Source: Lewinellaceae bacterium
Lineage (GTDB): Bacteria > Bacteroidota > Bacteroidia > Chitinophagales > Saprospiraceae
NCBI GenBank assembly: GCA_020636405.1
Contig: JACJXW010000004.1
Coordinates: 3,894,001-3,958,000 of the forward strand
DNA length: 64,000 nucleotides
Reading direction: 5' to 3'
In this document: piece after piece, positions 1-8,733 of the stretch
Numbering within the stretch: the stretch's first letter is position 1
How the letters are laid out: every line of letters begins with the position of its first letter
Notes under the pieces: model-generated
Database searches by the model: none
What the model saw: the letters and a program-made list of their open reading frames with translations, nothing else
What the model was told of the DNA's origin: nothing
Position numbers and translations under genes: made by a program

Positions 1-1235
1 TCCATTCTGGATTCGGGAGCCCTCAATAAGGTATGGGCCAAAGGCGTAGGAATACCTTTCTCATTGAGTGCAGTGACCAGGGCTTCTCCTATCCCCAGTT
101 CAGTAACTACCTGAGCAACATCATAATAATCGGAAATCGGATAGTTTTGAGCAGCAAGTTTGATGGCTTTGCGGTCTTTGGCCGTGAAGGCCCGCAGCGC
201 GTGTTGGATCTTAAGCCCCAGTTGCCCCAACACATCATCGGGGATATCCGCGGGGTTCTGCGTGACAAAGAACAGCCCGACTCCCTTGGAACGGATCAAT
301 TTGACAATGACTTCGATCTGATCCATAAGTGCATCGGATGCTTCTTCGAAAACGAGATGCGCCTCGTCAATAAAAATGGCCAGCTTAGGTTTGTCAAGGT
401 CACCTTCCTCCGGAAAATTGGAGTAGATCTCAGCCAGCATCTGGAGCATAAAGGTAGAGAACAACTTGGGCCGCCCCTGAATATCAGTCAGCCGGAGAAT
501 AGAAACGATACCGCGGCCATTCTCATCTACCCGGAGCAGGTCATCGACGTCAAAAGAACGCTCGCCGAAGAAGCGGCCGGCATCCTGTTGCTCCAATTCA
601 ATGATCTTTCGCATAATAGTACCTACCGAGGCAGTGGAGATCCTTCCGAACACCCTTTCTGCTTCCTCCTTTCCTTCATTAGTGATGTATTGCAGGGTTT
701 GCTTGAAATCCTCCAGGTCCAGAAGAGGCAACTTATTGTCATCACAATACTTGAATACAACGGCCACTACACCCGCCTGGGTGTCGTTGAGGCCCAGCAT
801 TTTAGAGAACAGGACCGGGCCGAACTCCAGCACTGTAGCCCTCAGGCGCGCGCCTGGTTCGTCGGAGAGGCTCAGGAATTCCACGGGGCTTCCACCGGCT
901 TCAAAGGGGATTCCGATCCGCGCATGGCGTTCGTCAATTTTGGGGTGCCCGTCGCTAGGCACCGCTATCCCACTGAGGTCGCCTTTGATATCCATCAAAA
1001 GAGAGGGTACCCCCTGATGCGAAAGCTGCTCGGCGAGTATCTGCAGGGTTTTCGTTTTTCCGGAACCGGTAGCACCGGCGATGAGCCCGTGGCGGTTCAT
1101 GGTCCTCAGGGGGATTTTCACTAATGTATTTGTTGCACATTCACCATCCAGCATTGCCCCTCCCAGAATGATAAAGCGCCCTTTAAAGGTATATCCTTCG
1201 TTGATCTCCGCTATGAATTGTTCTTTTCCTGACAT
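1..1235 (-). CDS. HerA-like ATPase, DUF853 (YjgR-type) family, partial
   Basis: Reading the minus strand from an ATG at 1233-1235 gives 411 codons open to the window edge, so the C-terminus is missing. Seen: Walker A GATGSGKT at residues 54-61, a Walker B-like stretch FIDEAHLVFEE, and the helicase-like segment FFVTQNPADIPDDVLGQLG. These are hallmarks of the DUF853 branch of HerA/FtsK-type P-loop ATPases. Family members are cytoplasmic ATP-driven DNA translocases or uncharacterised ATPases; the cellular role of YjgR-type proteins is not established. The start lies 4 bases after the stop of the upstream nuclease gene, suggesting one transcript. A long plus-strand frame over this region is its antisense shadow. 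Confidence 0.93.
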   Translation of the reverse strand, partial: MSGKEQFIAEINEGYTFKGRFIILGGAMLDGECATNTLVKIPLRTMNRHGLIAGATGSGKTKTLQILAEQLSHQGVPSLLMDIKGDLSGIAVPSDGHPKIDERHARIGIPFEAGGSPVEFLSLSDEPGARLRATVLEFGPVLFSKMLGLNDTQAGVVAVVFKYCDDNKLPLLDLEDFKQTLQYITNEGKEEAERVFGRISTASVGTIMRKIIELEQQDAGRFFGERSFDVDDLLRVDENGRGIVSILRLTDIQGRPKLFSTFMLQMLAEIYSNFPEEGDLDKPKLAIFIDEAHLVFEEASDALMDQIEVIVKLIRSKGVGLFFVTQNPADIPDDVLGQLGLKIQHALRAFTAKDRKAIKLAAQNYPISDYYDVAQVVTELGIGEALVTALNEKGIPTPLAHTLLRAPESRM

Positions 1236-1239
1236 ATGA

Positions 1240-2145
1240 TTAATCGTTGTTCCATTTTTCAATTCTCTCCTGAAATTTGGCCTTGCTAAACTCCCAGAGG
1301 TCTAAATTAAAGCTGGACTCTACTTCCTGCTCAGCATCTTCAGGCAATAACCCGCTGTAGAAGTCCAGGCCGGTTAGTTCTTCCACCTGGTCTACGCTAA
1401 CCGCAAATTTGAATAGCGGGTCGAAACTTACCTCGTTGGGAATGATAAAGCCGATGGCTTTCACCTGCGGCTCTTTGCTGTCGAGTATGACTTTGTAATA
1501 GGCTGCCGGCACCGTCACCTCATTATCTCCGATCTGTCCCTTGGGCTCCATAGTTAAAACCGGGCCAGTGACGATAAAAAGCTCTCCATTGCGTTTAGCC
1601 CAGGAGCGCGCAAGTTCCTCGAGTTCCCGCCAGACCCCTTTGTTAAAATTGGAGGACTGGGGGCTGATGTTGCTCATGTAAAACGTTTCGTCCATGGCCT
1701 GCTCACTGAAAGCCCGGTCCGCGGCGGGTACCAGATGTCCCCGGCTGTACCCGGAGTGGCGATAATCATCCGGTGTTGCCGAGCCGGTTTCCACCTCCGG
1801 GTCAGGCCGGAAATTGTCCACCCGGTCCACCCAGGGCTGTTTCAGCTCCTCAGCATTTAGCCGGTAGGCAACCCATTCGGCTTGTTCGTGCTTTTCGGAA
1901 TAGGATAAGGAATAATATTGGTGATGTACAATTGCTCCTGTTGTAGACTCTGGCCAGTAGTCCTGGTTCTCCGTTTCCCGGACGATGTTTTCATCTTCGG
2001 GGTAATCCGGGACGCTGTTTCCGGTAAATTTGTTAAAAAGAACAAATAATCCACCGACGATAGCACTGAAAAGGCCCACTCTAACGATCATACTGCCGCT
2101 GGAGCCCTTACCGGTTCGTTCGTGGTTCGTCCTGAATTTAGCCAT
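1240..2145 (-). CDS. Membrane-anchored DNA/RNA nonspecific endonuclease (NUC1 family)
   Basis: The protein is 301 residues from the chosen ATG (MAKFRTNH). A start 12 codons upstream is possible but adds an implausible leader. One N-terminal transmembrane segment (about residues 19-38) precedes a beta-beta-alpha-Me nuclease domain with the catalytic motif SRGHLVPAAD (His about 137) and the metal-binding region NISPQSSNFNKGVWRELE (Asn and Glu as in Serratia nuclease). Known family members cut DNA and RNA without sequence specificity. With a positively charged N-terminus the nuclease domain should sit outside the inner membrane, for nutrient or competitor nucleic acid degradation. It is translationally close to the downstream HerA-like gene (4-base gap). 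Confidence 0.9.
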   Translation of the reverse strand: MAKFRTNHERTGKGSSGSMIVRVGLFSAIVGGLFVLFNKFTGNSVPDYPEDENIVRETENQDYWPESTTGAIVHHQYYSLSYSEKHEQAEWVAYRLNAEELKQPWVDRVDNFRPDPEVETGSATPDDYRHSGYSRGHLVPAADRAFSEQAMDETFYMSNISPQSSNFNKGVWRELEELARSWAKRNGELFIVTGPVLTMEPKGQIGDNEVTVPAAYYKVILDSKEPQVKAIGFIIPNEVSFDPLFKFAVSVDQVEELTGLDFYSGLLPEDAEQEVESSFNLDLWEFSKAKFQERIEKWNND

Positions 2146-2216
2146 GCGAAGAATTTGTTTGGATGGGGGCAAAAATAGCAAAAAGTTGCGGGACAGGAAG
2201 GAAGAAAGGAAAGGAT

Positions 2217-2255
2217 TGAAGCGTTGAGGCCGGAGAATACGGCCTCAACGCTTCA
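2217..2255 (-). terminator. Hairpin terminator after membrane subtilase gene
   Basis: Perfect 16-base inverted repeat, 2217-2232 with 2240-2255, loop of 7. It starts 10 bases past the stop codon of the minus-strand protease. A pyrimidine-rich run follows on the minus strand but not a clean U tract. Confidence 0.7.
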
Positions 2256-2264
2256 GTTATGGTT

Positions 2265-3812
2265 TTACAATGGTTTCTGGTTTTGTTGATTCAGCTCTTT
2301 GAGCGCACCGAGCGGGAAGATCAGGCGCCCCGTTTCTTTAGTATTTTTCACTTTTTTCCCGGACTTGTGAAGGATACGGTAAGCACCCTGGGTGTCTAAT
2401 TCCGGGTCCAGGCTTTTGAGCAGTCCAATCAGCCCCGAGACGTAGGGCGTTGCCATGGAGGTGCCATTGAAGGTGTCGTACCTGCCGTTGGGTATGGTAG
2501 AATAAATATTAACGCCCGGGGCGGCAATACCCATTTCCAGGTTGGTCACATAATTTGAAAAACCGGCGCGATTGAGCTCTTCATCCAGTGCGCTGACTGC
2601 AATCACCCCCGGCACTCCAGCCGGGGCGAACCCTTTTGCGTCGCGGTTGGAATTACCCGCTGCGGCAACAACAATAGCGCCTTTTTCATTGGCATAGTCA
2701 ACGGCCTTTTGATAGGCCCGTTCTTTTGTCTGGTTGGAAAAGCCCCCGAGAGAAAGGGAAATAACATCAACCCCGGCATCGGCAGCTTCCAGTATACCTT
2801 TGATAATGGTGCGCTGTGACCCCATGCCGGAAGCACTCAGAACCTTGATGCTGGTGACTTCCACGAAGCTATTGTCCCTGGAAAAAGAAGCCACCCCTAC
2901 CCCATTGTTGGAGACGGCTGCGGCGATTCCTGCACAATGTGTTCCATGCCCTTTCGGGTCATCGTCATAGGCGGGTTTGGTCGAGTGGAAATTGTCTTTA
3001 ATATCTTCGTGTTGGGCGTCTACTCCGGTATCCAGGATAGCGATCAGGGCTTTACGCTTAGGGCTCAGGCTATTGCTTGCCATATAATCAAAGAGCTTAT
3101 CCACCTCCATGGCATCGAATCCCCACAGTTGGCCCAAGCCCGGGTCATTGATGCCGAACCTTTTATTGACCCCGGGAGGCGGGTTGCCAGGTTGGGGTGC
3201 TACAGAGACCGTTTCATTGGGTTCTACCCAGTCTACACTGCTGATGTTTTGCAGCTCTCGAATGATTTCGTCCAGGTTACCGGAAAACTGCGGAGGAACG
3301 TCCACTGCAAAGTAATCGTCCAGTTCGGTAGCTTCCGGGAAGGCCGGGGTAAAAGCCCGTTCCATTTTGAGTTCGTATTTTCGGGCTACTGTCGCCAATG
3401 CATCTTCGCCGGTTCCTTCAGCGAGTTCCACCAAAAGTTCGGAGGACGGGTCATACACAGCGGCCAATCCCTGGATTTCGGATGAACCGGAAGAAAAAGA
3501 ATGAGCCATGAACCCCTGGTAATATCCAACCAGTCCCGCCAGTGCTGCAATACTCACCGGCACCAGCCATCGTTGGTGTGCCGCAGCGGCCTGAAACACC
3601 AGTCCAAATGCGGTCATCGCCATTAAGTCCCGAAACAAAATGCCCAACTTGGCTCCCAGAGAGGCATCGGACAAGAGTACAGACAAGGCATAAATGCCTA
3701 AAGCGCCGAAAAAGGTGGTTTGAAAAAGTTTGCCTTTTGCGTCATTTGTTCGATACAGGAACCAGAGTGCGAGGCTCGCAACGGCTCCTGAAAATGCCAG
3801 GGGATAAATCAT
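2265..3812 (-). CDS. Membrane-anchored S8 (subtilisin-family) serine protease
   Basis: The protein has 515 residues. The first roughly 105 residues hold about four hydrophobic segments, unusual for this family. A prodomain-like region (about 125-205, resembling the I9 inhibitor fold) follows, then the S8 catalytic domain: Asp261 in AILDTGVD, His289 in GHGTHCAG, oxyanion Asn387 in AAAGNS, Ser452 in GTSMATP. All catalytic residues are present, so it should be active. The topology places the protease domain on one face of the inner membrane; which face depends on the exact helix count. It is separated from the downstream nuclease gene by a strong hairpin, so it is probably a separate unit. Confidence 0.93.
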   Translation of the reverse strand: MIYPLAFSGAVASLALWFLYRTNDAKGKLFQTTFFGALGIYALSVLLSDASLGAKLGILFRDLMAMTAFGLVFQAAAAHQRWLVPVSIAALAGLVGYYQGFMAHSFSSGSSEIQGLAAVYDPSSELLVELAEGTGEDALATVARKYELKMERAFTPAFPEATELDDYFAVDVPPQFSGNLDEIIRELQNISSVDWVEPNETVSVAPQPGNPPPGVNKRFGINDPGLGQLWGFDAMEVDKLFDYMASNSLSPKRKALIAILDTGVDAQHEDIKDNFHSTKPAYDDDPKGHGTHCAGIAAAVSNNGVGVASFSRDNSFVEVTSIKVLSASGMGSQRTIIKGILEAADAGVDVISLSLGGFSNQTKERAYQKAVDYANEKGAIVVAAAGNSNRDAKGFAPAGVPGVIAVSALDEELNRAGFSNYVTNLEMGIAAPGVNIYSTIPNGRYDTFNGTSMATPYVSGLIGLLKSLDPELDTQGAYRILHKSGKKVKNTKETGRLIFPLGALKELNQQNQKPL

Positions 3813-4032
3813 GATTCGCCTGTTTTCCTTCTTAAAAAATCACCTTTAAAAATACCGAAAAATTTGCAAAGCCGATAAAAAAACAGGCCAAAGGGGGGAT
3901 TTTCCCGGCGAGGGCAGTACAAGCAGCCTTATTTACTTCAACCAGCGAACCTTTCCAGGCGTTAATCATAGGGTTGACGGGGAGAGCCCGCATTCTGTGA
4001 CCGGAATTACATACCCCCTAACCCATAATTTT

Positions 4033-4040
4033 TATTTTTG
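4033..4040 (+). promoter_or_regulatory. Bacteroidota-type -7 box for trxB
   Basis: TATTTTTG matches the TAnnTTTG consensus, 30 bases before the trxB ATG. No clear -33 TTTG partner is visible. Confidence 0.4.
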
Positions 4041-4070
4041 CGGACGAAAAAATAAAAAGCGAAAAATAAA

Positions 4071-5015
4071 ATGGCAGAAGGTATTGAAAGAGTTAAGTGC
4101 CTGATCATCGGCTCCGGGCCGGCAGGTTACACTGCAGCGGTCTACGCTGCCCGCGCCAATCTCGAACCTGTGTTGTACACCGGCAAGGAACCCGGTGGGC
4201 AGCTCATGATCACTACTGATGTGGAGAACTACCCCGGGTACCCGGAAGGCATTATGGGCCCGCAGATGATGGAAGATTTCCGCAAACAGGCCGAACGGTT
4301 CGGAACTGACGTGCGTTACGAAATGATCACCAAGGTCGATTTCACGGGCCCGGTGCATAAGGCATGGTCGGAAACCGGCCATGAGATACAGGCCGACAGT
4401 ATCATCATTTCTACCGGCGCCAGCGCCAAATGGCTGGGGCTGGAATCGGAAAAAAAGCTCACCAACAAAGGCGTTTCCGCCTGTGCAGTGTGTGACGGCT
4501 TCTTTTTCCGCGGCCAGGAAGTAGCTGTGGTCGGCGGTGGGGATACCGCCGCTGAGGAGGCGCTTTACCTCTCCAAGTTGTGCCCTACTGTCCACCTGCT
4601 GGTGCGCCGCGATGAGCTGCGCGCCTCCAAGATCATGCAGGATCGGGTTAACAAGACAGAGAACATCAAAGTCCACTGGAATACAGAAGCTCAGGAAATC
4701 CTTGGGGAGAACGAAGTGGAAGGTGTGCGGGTGATCCAGAATAAGACAAAGGAAACGTCCATTATTCCCGTAAAGGGTTTCTTTGTAGCCATTGGCCACA
4801 AACCCAATACTGATATCTTTAAGGATTGGATCACGATGGACAGCACCGGCTACATCCAGACCAATGGTAAAAGTACCAAGACGAATATCACTGGGGTATT
4901 CGCCAGCGGAGATGCTCAGGACAACGTTTACCGCCAGGCAGTGACGGCAGCCGGTACCGGCTGCATGGCTGCTTTGGATGCCGAGCGCTACCTTACTGAA
5001 AAAGGCATTATTTAG
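4071..5015 (+). CDS. trxB: Thioredoxin-disulfide reductase
   Basis: The protein has 314 residues, the usual length. It transfers electrons from NADPH through FAD to thioredoxin in the cytoplasm. Seen: FAD-binding GSGPAGY (14-20), redox pair C138-A-V-C141 in SACAVCDG, NADPH-binding GGGDTAAEEA just after it, and the C-terminal FAD-contact motif ASGDAQDNVYRQAVTAAGTG. The order (FAD, CxxC, NADPH, FAD) is that of low-molecular-weight bacterial TrxB. It starts at an ATG with a -7 box upstream and is followed by a hairpin before fba, so it is probably transcribed mainly alone. Confidence 0.97.
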   Translation: MAEGIERVKCLIIGSGPAGYTAAVYAARANLEPVLYTGKEPGGQLMITTDVENYPGYPEGIMGPQMMEDFRKQAERFGTDVRYEMITKVDFTGPVHKAWSETGHEIQADSIIISTGASAKWLGLESEKKLTNKGVSACAVCDGFFFRGQEVAVVGGGDTAAEEALYLSKLCPTVHLLVRRDELRASKIMQDRVNKTENIKVHWNTEAQEILGENEVEGVRVIQNKTKETSIIPVKGFFVAIGHKPNTDIFKDWITMDSTGYIQTNGKSTKTNITGVFASGDAQDNVYRQAVTAAGTGCMAALDAERYLTEKGII

Positions 5016-5047
5016 AGTCTTATACTGCTGGATTCCCCGAGAATCCT

Positions 5048-5104
5048 CAAAAATGGCTATATTGGCGTGCCTCTATAGAGGCTATGTTGATATAGCCATT
5101 TTTG
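5048..5104 (+). terminator. Nested hairpin between trxB and fba
   Basis: A 14-base perfect inverted repeat (5048-5061 with 5091-5104) encloses a second palindrome, CCTCTATAGAGG (5070-5081). The 3' arm ends in a run of T. It is likely a terminator or attenuator between two same-direction genes. Confidence 0.65.
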
Positions 5105-5126
5105 TATAAAAAAATAACCTCATTCT

Positions 5127-6209
5127 ATGTCCACAGCAACTTCCACCCGCTTCAGAACAGGTGTCCTTCACGGAGATGAAGTGACCGGCCTTTTCAATTA
5201 CGCCAATGAGCACAACTTTGCCCTTCCGGCAGTCAATGTAGTGGGTTCCAATACCATCAATGCCGTACTGGAAACCGCCCGGGATGTCAATTCTCCGGTC
5301 ATCATCCAGTTTTCCAATGGCGGCGCCGTCTTTACTGCCGGTAAAGGATTGTCTAATGAAAACGAGCGCGCCGCTATTCTCGGCGGTATTTCCGGCGCAA
5401 TGCATGTCCATACCATGGCCAAAGCCTATGGGGTTACAGTCATCCTTCATACCGACCACTGCGCCCGTAAGCTTCTACCCTGGATAGACGGCCTGCTCGA
5501 TGCCGGAGAAAAGTTCTACAAAAGCAGAGGCTACCCACTGTACAGCTCCCACATGATCGACCTGTCGGAAGAGCCCATTCAGGAAAATGTGGAAACTTGC
5601 GTGCGCTACCTCGAAAGGATGTCTAAGATCGGGATGACCCTGGAGATCGAGCTGGGCGTGACCGGAGGCGAAGAAGATGGTGTAGACAATACCGATGTCG
5701 ACAGCTCCCGTTTATACACTCAGCCGGAGGAAGTCAGCTACGCCTACGAGGCCCTGAACAAGGTGAGCGACCGGTTCACAATAGCCGCCGCCTTTGGCAA
5801 TGTCCATGGGGTATACAAGCCCGGCAATGTGGAGCTCAAACCTATCATCCTGAAGAATTCTCAGGAATACGTAAAAGAAAAGTTCAAAACGGGCGATAAC
5901 CCCATCAACTTTGTCTTTCATGGTGGGTCCGGCTCTTCTCAGGAGGAGATCAGAGAGGCCATTGGCTACGGAGCGATCAAGATGAACATCGATACCGACC
6001 TGCAATGGGCCTTCTGGGATGGGGTACGCGATTACTACGAAGGCAAACGCGAATATATGCAGGGCCAGATCGGAAACCCGGAAGGGGCAGACAAGCCTAA
6101 TAAGAAGGTATACGACCCACGGCAGTGGCTGCGTGCCGGCGAGCAATCCTTCAAGGCACGCCTGAAGCAGGCGTTTGAAGACCTGAATTGTATCAATAAG
6201 AATGCCTGA
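5127..6209 (+). CDS. fba: Class II fructose-bisphosphate aldolase
   Basis: The protein has 360 residues, the length of the class IIA (E. coli FbaA-like) type. It cleaves fructose-1,6-bisphosphate to dihydroxyacetone phosphate and glyceraldehyde-3-phosphate using zinc. Seen: HTDHC with the Asp110/His111 pair, TLEIELGVTGGEEDGVDN carrying a zinc-site glutamate, AFGNVHGVY with a zinc-ligand His, and FHGGSGS with a further zinc-ligand His and the phosphate-binding loop. A cytoplasmic glycolysis/gluconeogenesis enzyme. It converges on dnaG, with a shared stem-loop in between. Confidence 0.97.
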   Translation: MSTATSTRFRTGVLHGDEVTGLFNYANEHNFALPAVNVVGSNTINAVLETARDVNSPVIIQFSNGGAVFTAGKGLSNENERAAILGGISGAMHVHTMAKAYGVTVILHTDHCARKLLPWIDGLLDAGEKFYKSRGYPLYSSHMIDLSEEPIQENVETCVRYLERMSKIGMTLEIELGVTGGEEDGVDNTDVDSSRLYTQPEEVSYAYEALNKVSDRFTIAAAFGNVHGVYKPGNVELKPIILKNSQEYVKEKFKTGDNPINFVFHGGSGSSQEEIREAIGYGAIKMNIDTDLQWAFWDGVRDYYEGKREYMQGQIGNPEGADKPNKKVYDPRQWLRAGEQSFKARLKQAFEDLNCINKNA

Positions 6210-6227
6210 GTGATGGCTTGAATGGTG

Positions 6228-6294
6228 AGGGAAAGAAGGAATGGCCAGGGCAAAGCGGCTATTCAAATGTTTTCCCTTTATTCCTTCTTTCCCT
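6228..6294. terminator. Bidirectional stem-loop between fba and dnaG
   Basis: Perfect 15-base inverted repeat, 6228-6242 with 6280-6294, loop 37. It overlaps the dnaG stop codon. The purine/pyrimidine-rich arms (GAAGGAAT type) resemble those of the stem-loop at 22450-22492. Confidence 0.6.
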
Positions 6295-8239
6295 ATAAGA
6301 CCACCGTTCCCAATTCCTCCGCCAGTTCATTGCGCATAACCTTGAGCTTCTGGTCTAGTTTGAGGTAGATCATATAATCATCGGACTTTTTCTCGAACAG
6401 CTGTTTGATCTTCTCTGCATTCTGCACGATCATCTTGTTGAGCTTCCTGAGTTTGAACCGTTTCAGTGCCTGGGTGCTGTCTTTGGCGAAGTTTTCATCC
6501 GGCATGCTCTGTGAGGTGAGGAAGATCTCCCAGCGCTTTTCCCAGTTCTCGCTGTATTCATAAGGGCTGCTGAGCATATTAATGGCCAGTTCCCGTATCT
6601 GTTGGTCGGCATGGGAGAGAAAATAGTCGCTGTTGACCGGCTCATTGGCCAGCAGTCGTTCATGGCAATCTTTGGCGATCCGCCCATAAAGGGGGTAGTC
6701 AAAATTATCCAGAACATCCTCGATATTGCCCATGATGTATTGAGCTACAGTCGTTTTCTCTTCCTCATCGAATATTTCCCCTCCCCCGGCGATCAGAATG
6801 CGAATGATGTCTTTCTCCTGAAATTCATCGCCGGTTGCAGCTTGTTTTCCCGGGGCCGGAGGCGGTGGGGCCACAAAAATTTCATCGGGTTGGGGCGCTT
6901 CCTCCTTTAGCCGGGCCCGATCTTTCTCCTGCTGGCCTTTTTTGAATTGTGTGGCCACCACCTTATTGGCTTCATTGACCAATAGTTGTTCTTCCACATC
7001 CATGATCCGGGCACATTCCCGCACATACAGGGAGCGTTTCAGCGGATCGGGAATTTTAGCGATACTCTCAACGATCTCCTTGATCAGTTTGGCCTTCTTG
7101 ATGGGGTCGCCGGCGGCTTCTTCCTGGAGCAGGCCGGCCTGGAACATGATGAAATCTTTTGCCTCCCGGGTAATGTAATCCCGGAAAGCCTCGGTCCCCA
7201 CCCGCTGAAGGTAGGAATCCGGATCTTCTCCTTCCGGAAGAAGAACGATCCGGACATTCAGGCCTTCTTCCAGAACCATTCCCATACCCCTCAGGGCCGC
7301 TTTAATACCTGCCAGGTCCCCGTCATAGAGGATCTTGACATTCTCCGTATACCTTTTTATCAGTCGGATCTGATCAACGGTAAGGGATGTACCGGAAGAG
7401 GCTACAACGTTCTCAATGCCTGCCTGGTGCAGCGAAAGCACATCGGTATAGCCTTCAACCAAGATGCATTCATCCTCCTTTCGGATGCCGCGTTTGGCGA
7501 AATAAGCGCCGTAGAGTACCTTGCTCTTGGTATAGATATCCGTCTCCGGCGTATTGATGTACTTGGGCGCCTTGATGTCCTTGGCGAGGATACGGCCGCC
7601 AAACCCCACCACTTTACCGGAGAGGTTGTGAATGGCAAACATTACCCGGTTGCGGAAAAAATCGCGGCCGTATTGTGTAGTAAGGCCCAGCTTTTTCAGT
7701 AACTCGGGATTGTACCCCTCATGGGTGGCCTTCAGGGTGAAGGCATCATTTTTGTCCGGGGCAAAACCCAGGCCGAACTTGCGGACCACTTCTTCCCGAA
7801 AGCCCCGTTCCCGAAAATAGCTTAACCCGACGCTTTTCCCCACATCGGTGTCAAAGAGTTGATCCTGGTAAAATTGTTTGGCGTATTCATTGACCAAAAA
7901 GAGGCTTTCCTGCTGTTGCTGTTCTTGTCTGACTTCCTGGGAGACTTCCGTCTCTTCGATCTGAATACCGTACTTCTTTGCCAGATAGCGGATCGCCTCA
8001 ACAAAGTCCATTTGTTCCAGTTCCATGAGGAAATCAACCGCATCCCCCCCTTTTCCACAACCGAAACATTTGTAAAAACCCTTCGAAGGAGATACATTGA
8101 ACGAAGGCGTCTTCTCAGCATGAAAGGGGCAAAGGCCAATCATGTTCACTCCTCTTCGCTTGAGGTTGACAAAATCCTGAACCACCTCCTCGATCCTGGC
8201 GGTCTCTATCACTTCCTCGACACTCTTGGGCTTGATCAT
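6293..8239 (-). CDS. dnaG: DNA primase
   Basis: The protein has 648 residues. It synthesises RNA primers at the replication fork and interacts with the replicative helicase. Seen: N-terminal CHC2 zinc-binding domain (Cys37, His40, Cys58, Cys61), the RNA-polymerase core, and the TOPRIM domain with EGYTDVLSLHQAG followed by ILYDGDLAGIKAALRG. After about residue 430 comes a Pro/Ala-rich linker (VAPPPPAPGKQ) and a helical C-terminal region that would contact DnaB. The length agrees with Bacteroidota primases. Start at the ATG at 8237-8239; no Shine-Dalgarno sequence is seen. Confidence 0.97.
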   Translation of the reverse strand: MIKPKSVEEVIETARIEEVVQDFVNLKRRGVNMIGLCPFHAEKTPSFNVSPSKGFYKCFGCGKGGDAVDFLMELEQMDFVEAIRYLAKKYGIQIEETEVSQEVRQEQQQQESLFLVNEYAKQFYQDQLFDTDVGKSVGLSYFRERGFREEVVRKFGLGFAPDKNDAFTLKATHEGYNPELLKKLGLTTQYGRDFFRNRVMFAIHNLSGKVVGFGGRILAKDIKAPKYINTPETDIYTKSKVLYGAYFAKRGIRKEDECILVEGYTDVLSLHQAGIENVVASSGTSLTVDQIRLIKRYTENVKILYDGDLAGIKAALRGMGMVLEEGLNVRIVLLPEGEDPDSYLQRVGTEAFRDYITREAKDFIMFQAGLLQEEAAGDPIKKAKLIKEIVESIAKIPDPLKRSLYVRECARIMDVEEQLLVNEANKVVATQFKKGQQEKDRARLKEEAPQPDEIFVAPPPPAPGKQAATGDEFQEKDIIRILIAGGGEIFDEEEKTTVAQYIMGNIEDVLDNFDYPLYGRIAKDCHERLLANEPVNSDYFLSHADQQIRELAINMLSSPYEYSENWEKRWEIFLTSQSMPDENFAKDSTQALKRFKLRKLNKMIVQNAEKIKQLFEKKSDDYMIYLKLDQKLKVMRNELAEELGTVVL

Positions 8240-8733
8240 GCTGACTTAAAAATTAACGTAAGATTTGAGCGTAAAGAATAAAAGGTTCTCTGCCGAAAAA
8301 CTTATGGTGCAAGGGGGTACGGTGACCGTACCTTCATCTACGAACCTCACCTTAAAATTAAGAATTTATCCGGTATTCTTGGCCAGGCAATTTTAAGCAC
8401 TCTTTCCCTTCACTGATTAGGCATTTCGCGGATTTCCCCTGCCGGTGAGGCGGAGCAAAAAAGGTGCTATTTAATAGACAAAAGAATTGACAATCAAAGA
8501 TTTACAGAAAAAATCTTAACCAAAATAAAATACCATAACAAAACAATAACATCCGCCGGCATAACTTCGGAGGGCAATTCTGCGTCTATATAATAGAAAT
8601 CATCAACAAGCGAAATTTCGCAAAAGAGAGAAAAATAGCGCCTTACGAGGCAAAAAAATAATGGGTGTTCTCATAGTGTGTGGGCTGTCCCGCTTCCTTT
8701 AAGGATCTGCGGGGCAGTTTTTTTTTTGCAGCT
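8240..8733. other. 494-base gap with orphan plus-strand terminator and hairpins
   Basis: No plausible protein gene. It holds an inverted repeat GGTACGG-TGA-CCGTACC (8316-8332), a stem AAGATTT/AAATCTT (8497-8517), the palindrome GCGAAATTTCGC (8610-8621) and a textbook terminator (8685-8727) oriented for plus-strand transcription. Since no plus-strand gene precedes it, a non-coding RNA is possible. The dnaG 5' leader would lie on the other strand. Confidence 0.5.
8685..8727 (+). terminator. Intrinsic terminator, plus strand, no upstream gene
   Basis: Stem 8685-8693 with 8709-8717 (nine pairs, one G-U), GC-rich, followed directly by ten T (8718-8727). On the minus strand the T run is absent, so it works only for plus-strand RNA. 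Confidence 0.75.

Noticed and set aside
33..1124. 363-codon plus-strand frame
   Set aside because: It is antisense to the clear HerA-like ATPase and has no family features.
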